Shown: one piece after another, positions 6,324 to 8,467 of the stretch
Numbering within the stretch: position 1 is the stretch's first letter
Layout of the letters: every line of letters begins with the position of its first letter
Origin: JBDSGC01 sp046594105
GTDB taxonomy: Bacteria > Acidobacteriota > Thermoanaerobaculia > Gp7-AA8
NCBI GenBank assembly: GCA_046594105.1
Contig: JBKJQB010000367.1
Coordinates: 1-8,467 of the forward strand
DNA: 8,467 bases
Direction of reading: 5' to 3'
The notes under the pieces: model-generated
Told to the model about the DNA's origin: nothing
Databases searched by the model: none
What the model saw: the letters and a program-made list of their open reading frames with translations, nothing else
Program-made: the position numbers and the translations under genes

Positions 6324-6746
6324 ATGCCGAGAGTCAAACGAGGTCCCAAAAGAAAGAACCGCCGCTCCAAAATTCTCAAGCTGGCCAAGGGCTACTGGGG
6401 AATGAAGTCGCGCGGTCACCGGATCGCGAAGCAGCAGGTGGAAAAGGCGCTCAATGCAGCCTTCACCGGCCGCAAGGATCGCAAGGGTGAATTCCGCACG
6501 CTGTGGATTGCCCGCATCAACGCCGCGGCACGCATGAACGGGATGTCCTACTCGCAGTTGATCGCCGGGCTGAACGCCGCCGGCTCGCTGCTCGATCGCA
6601 AGGTGCTGGCAGACATCGCCGTCCGCGATGCCGCCGCCTTCAGCCTGATCGTGGCCGGAGCAAAGAAAGCTCTGGAGAACAACAAGCACAATGCGCCTGC
6701 GCCGAAGACCGCAGTGGCCAACAAGGCAGCGACGAAAACCGCCTGA
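6324..6746 (+). CDS. rplT: 50S ribosomal protein L20
   Basis: Binds 23S rRNA early in 50S assembly and in several bacteria also represses its own operon by binding mRNA. The product has 140 residues: a complete L20 core (about 1-117) with the basic N-terminal arm MPRVKRGPKRKNRRSKILKL, LWIARINAAAR (60-70) and DRKVLADIAV (91-100). After this comes a tail of about 23 residues rich in Ala, Lys, Asn and Thr. E. coli L20 has 118 residues and no such tail. AGGAG (6313-6317) stands 6 nt before the ATG. A strong terminator follows 22 nt after the stop, so L20 ends this transcription unit; pheS is separate. Confidence 0.97.
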   Translation: MPRVKRGPKRKNRRSKILKLAKGYWGMKSRGHRIAKQQVEKALNAAFTGRKDRKGEFRTLWIARINAAARMNGMSYSQLIAGLNAAGSLLDRKVLADIAVRDAAAFSLIVAGAKKALENNKHNAPAPKTAVANKAATKTA

Positions 6747-6768
6747 CCCTTACCCTCTCGAACTCTAG

Positions 6769-6800
6769 AAACGCGGGCTTCGGCCCGCGTTTTTTTGTTT
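6769..6800 (+). terminator. strong intrinsic terminator after rplT
   Basis: ACGCGGGC and GCCCGCGT pair around a TTCG tetraloop (6771-6790), extended by two A-T pairs to 10 bp, and are followed by a run of T (6790-6796, then GTTT). This is a textbook Rho-independent terminator closing the infC-rpmI-rplT unit. Confidence 0.95.
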
Positions 6801-6926
6801 CTGTCATCCCGAATCGCCGGAGCGTGTGAGCGTGCACCATCGTGTACCGGTCGATGCAAGTTCCGCGGGGCCCTTCGCCGCGCTTCGCCGGCTTCCAGGA
6901 AACTCCCGGTGTTCATGTAAGTTTTA
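6801..6926. other. gene-free spacer between terminator and repeat cluster
   Basis: No gene, RNA gene or promoter is recognised here. The opening TGTCATCCCGAA resembles a common intergenic repeat remnant, but only one copy is present in the window. Confidence 0.4.
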
Positions 6927-6938
6927 GCCCCGTAGGGG

Positions 6939-7110
6939 CGATTGACCTTAGCCCAGGACTTCAGTCCTGGGATCGGGCGTCATCACCAACGGAGTCCCGG
7001 AGGGACGATTGAAAATGTTCTTCGCCAGACGGCTTCAATCGTCCCTCCGGGACTTACGGAGCGTTGCGGTCTCATAACCCAGGACTGAAGTCCTGGGCTA
7101 AGGTCAATCG
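6939..7110. repeat. outer 33-bp perfect inverted repeat
   Basis: The arm at 6939-6971 is the exact reverse complement of 7078-7110 over 33 bases, covering the GATTGACC tag, TTAG and the CCCAGGACT palindrome. Transcribed from either strand it could form a long cruciform-like hairpin. Confidence 0.95.
6993..7054. repeat. inner 21-bp perfect inverted repeat
   Basis: The arm at 6993-7013 (AGTCCCGGAGGGACGATTGA plus A) is the exact reverse complement of 7034-7054, around a 20-nt centre. It shares almost the same axis, near 7024, as the outer repeat. Confidence 0.95.
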
Positions 7111-7201
7111 CGCCTCCGGCGCTTTGCCTCCGAGGTCGTTTTCTCTCTTCCAGACGCCGCGCGCACTGCCCCTGCTCAGAATGGACACGACCCCGCTACG
7201 C

Positions 7202-7207
7202 TAGAAT
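7202..7207 (+). promoter_or_regulatory. candidate -10 element for pheS
   Basis: TAGAAT lies 21 nt before the pheS ATG, so the mRNA leader would be about 15 nt. The only -35-like hexamer, TGGACA (7182-7187), is just 14 bp away, so the promoter assignment is tentative. A promoter is needed here because a strong terminator lies upstream. Confidence 0.4.
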
Positions 7208-7228
7208 GTCCCGCCCCACGGGGCTCCC

Positions 7229-8254
7229 ATGCTCGACGACATCCAGAAGATCTCCGGTGAATTCGATGCCTCGCTGGCCGGCGCCAGCGACGGGCCGTCG
7301 CTCGATGCGCTCCGCGTCCACTACTTCGGTCGGAAGGGCGGCCTCATCCCCGCGCTGTTCTCCCGCCTCAAAGAGGTGCCGAAGGAGCAGAAGAAGGACG
7401 TTGGCGATGCGCTGAACAGACTGCGCGACCGGCTGGAGTCGGAACTCAAGGAAAAGAGCGAGCGCGTTTCCGCCGAAGAAGCGACGCGCAAAGAAATGCG
7501 CGACGTGCTCGACGTCACCCTCCCCGGCCGCACTCCCCGCCTCGGGCATCTGCATCCCATCACCATCGTCCGCCGGGAGATGGAAGAGGTCTTCCGCGAG
7601 ATGGGCTATTCGATCGATCCCGGCCCTGAGCTGGAAACCGACTGGTACAACTTCCAGGCGCTGAATTTCACCCCGGACCATCCCGCACGCGACACCCAGG
7701 ACACCTTCTTTCTGGATGTGGAAGGCCTGCTGCTGCGAACCCATACGTCCAACACGCAGATCCGCTCCATGGAAAAGTGGAAGCCGCCACTGCGCGTTCT
7801 GTCGGCCGGCCGCGTGTATCGTCGCGATGAGATCACCATGCGCCGGTCGCCGATGTTTCACCAGGCCGAGGGGCTTCTGGTGGACAAGGGGATTCACATC
7901 GGGCACCTCCGCGCCACGCTGGAGCACTTCATCAAGCGCCTCTTCGGGCCGGACCTCAAGATGCGCATGCGCCCGAGCTACTTCCCCTTCACCGAGCCGT
8001 CAGCGGAAGTCGACATGTCCTGCGTCTTCTGCAAGGGCTCCGGCTGCGGTACCTGCTCCCACACTGGCTGGATGGAGATCCTCGGCTGCGGGATGATCCA
8101 CCCTCAGGTGCTGCGCAACGTCGGCATCGATCCTGAGGAGTGGAGCGGCTTCGCCTTCGGCCTGGGACTCGATCGTGTGGCCATGATCAAGTTCGACATC
8201 CCGAACATCCGCACGCTGTTCGAGAACGACCTGCGAGTGCTGCAGCAGTTCTAG
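7229..8254 (+). CDS. pheS: phenylalanyl-tRNA synthetase alpha subunit
   Basis: Catalytic alpha chain of the cytoplasmic alpha2-beta2 class II synthetase that charges tRNA-Phe. The 341 residues match the family (about 327-350). An N-terminal helical arm (about 1-95) that should contact tRNA is followed by LGHLHPITIVRREMEEVF (105-122), TSNTQIRSM (173-181), motif 2 RVYRRDEITMRRSPMFHQAEGL (195-216) and motif 3 GFAFGLGLDRVAM (307-319). A cysteine cluster C265, C268, C273, C276 precedes GWMEILGCGMIHP; similar Cys-rich inserts occur in PheS of many bacteria and may bind zinc. ATG 7229 has only a weak ACGGGG ribosome site 5 nt ahead, itself able to pair with an upstream GCCC. pheT, the usual partner, does not follow. 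Confidence 0.97.
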   Translation: MLDDIQKISGEFDASLAGASDGPSLDALRVHYFGRKGGLIPALFSRLKEVPKEQKKDVGDALNRLRDRLESELKEKSERVSAEEATRKEMRDVLDVTLPGRTPRLGHLHPITIVRREMEEVFREMGYSIDPGPELETDWYNFQALNFTPDHPARDTQDTFFLDVEGLLLRTHTSNTQIRSMEKWKPPLRVLSAGRVYRRDEITMRRSPMFHQAEGLLVDKGIHIGHLRATLEHFIKRLFGPDLKMRMRPSYFPFTEPSAEVDMSCVFCKGSGCGTCSHTGWMEILGCGMIHPQVLRNVGIDPEEWSGFAFGLGLDRVAMIKFDIPNIRTLFENDLRVLQQF

Positions 8255-8288
8255 CGCGAGGTTTCCGCCGCCAGTCGCGGTGCCTCAC

Positions 8289-8467
8289 TCACCGTTCCCG
8301 TGTTGAGTTCTGAAGCCAGCTGTCTCCACTGCGGAGATCGACGCTGCTGGCATACGCGGTCCAGAAGTCTCCGGAAGGATCATCCAGGGGAACAATGGTG
8401 ATGGTCACGTACCCGAGTTTGGAAGGTGGAAGGGTCACCTCAGTCAGGGAGAGGCCGAGAGAGCGCA
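8289..8467 (-). CDS. unrecognised protein, C-terminal end (partial)
   Basis: An open frame enters from the right edge and reads 58 codons to a TGA at 8289-8291, converging on pheS with 34 bp between the stops. The visible part includes SLGLSLTEVTLPPSKLGYV, then TITIVPLDDPSGDFWTAY, and ends DSWLQNSTRER. It looks like an ordinary mixed beta-strand sequence, with no membrane segment or motif that I recognise. The other two minus frames stop at once. A plus-strand frame from ATG 8395 is also open to the edge, but it gives an Arg- and Glu-rich end with no match to PheT or any family I know. I favour the minus frame, but with so little sequence the call is moderate and no function is assigned. Confidence 0.5.
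   Translation of the reverse strand, partial: RSLGLSLTEVTLPPSKLGYVTITIVPLDDPSGDFWTAYASSVDLRSGDSWLQNSTRER

Larger units (their letters stand above)
6927..7122. repeat. symmetric cluster of REP-like palindromes
   Basis: Four copies of a 19-bp unit, a 5-bp-stem hairpin followed by GATTGA, are arranged as two forward and two reverse: 6927-6945 (GCCCC-GTA-GGGGC), 6994-7012 (GTCCC-GGA-GGGAC), 7035-7053 (reverse) and 7104-7122 (reverse, GCGCC-GGA-GGCGC). The stems differ between copies but both arms change together, so each hairpin is kept. Two near-palindromes CCCAGGACTnnAGTCCTGGG (6952-6971, 7078-7097) sit between inner and outer units. A hairpin followed by a conserved short foot is the design of REP elements spread by RAYT (Y1) transposases, but no transposase gene is in the window. 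The cluster lies between the rplT terminator and the pheS promoter. Confidence 0.85.

Noticed and set aside
6927..7122. CRISPR array
   Set aside because: The repeats are inverted and palindromic with unequal spacing, not direct repeats with uniform spacers.
7181..7204. Short ORF MDTTPLR before pheS as a pheM-like attenuation peptide
   Set aside because: It has no Phe codon, no terminator follows, and it lies largely upstream of the predicted transcript start.
8255..8288. Bidirectional terminator between pheS and the convergent gene
   Set aside because: GAGG/CCTC and CCGC/GCGG can pair, but with internal loops and no T-run on either side.

Overview
The window is a chromosomal piece of a GC-rich bacterium and carries mostly core informational genes. 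The 16S fragment has features often seen in Acidobacteriota: it opens with AGAATGAACGCTGGCGGCGTGC, reads AATTTTGCGCAATGGGC after the 341F site, and ends on CTGACGCAGCAACGCCGC. Menaquinone genes and palindromic repeats also fit that phylum. This placement is an inference from motifs and was not checked by a tree.

The left part reads on the minus strand. Divergently from thrS runs a menC-menE pair, joined by an ATGA overlap, that makes and activates o-succinylbenzoate for menaquinone. About 300 bp after menE comes the promoter region of a ribosomal RNA operon: two tandem promoters, each with a 17-bp spacer, an antitermination boxA, two small leader hairpins, and then the 5' end of 16S rRNA running off the left edge.

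The centre is the conserved plus-strand cluster thrS-infC-rpmI-rplT, encoding threonyl-tRNA synthetase, initiation factor IF3, and ribosomal proteins L35 and L20. It ends in a strong UUCG-loop terminator. Two control devices stand out. The thrS leader carries a 20-codon ORF with clustered Thr codons, an antiterminator-capable segment, and an intrinsic terminator 30 nt before the thrS start. Together these look like a threonine-sensing leader-peptide attenuator. infC has no ATG, GTG or TTG at the expected place; it appears to start at AUU behind a perfect AGGAGG, the arrangement known for IF3 autoregulation in E. coli.

The right part holds a 196-bp symmetric cluster of REP-like palindromes, then pheS (phenylalanyl-tRNA synthetase alpha chain) with its own candidate promoter. 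pheT does not follow. Instead, the C-terminal end of an unrecognised gene converges on pheS from the minus strand.
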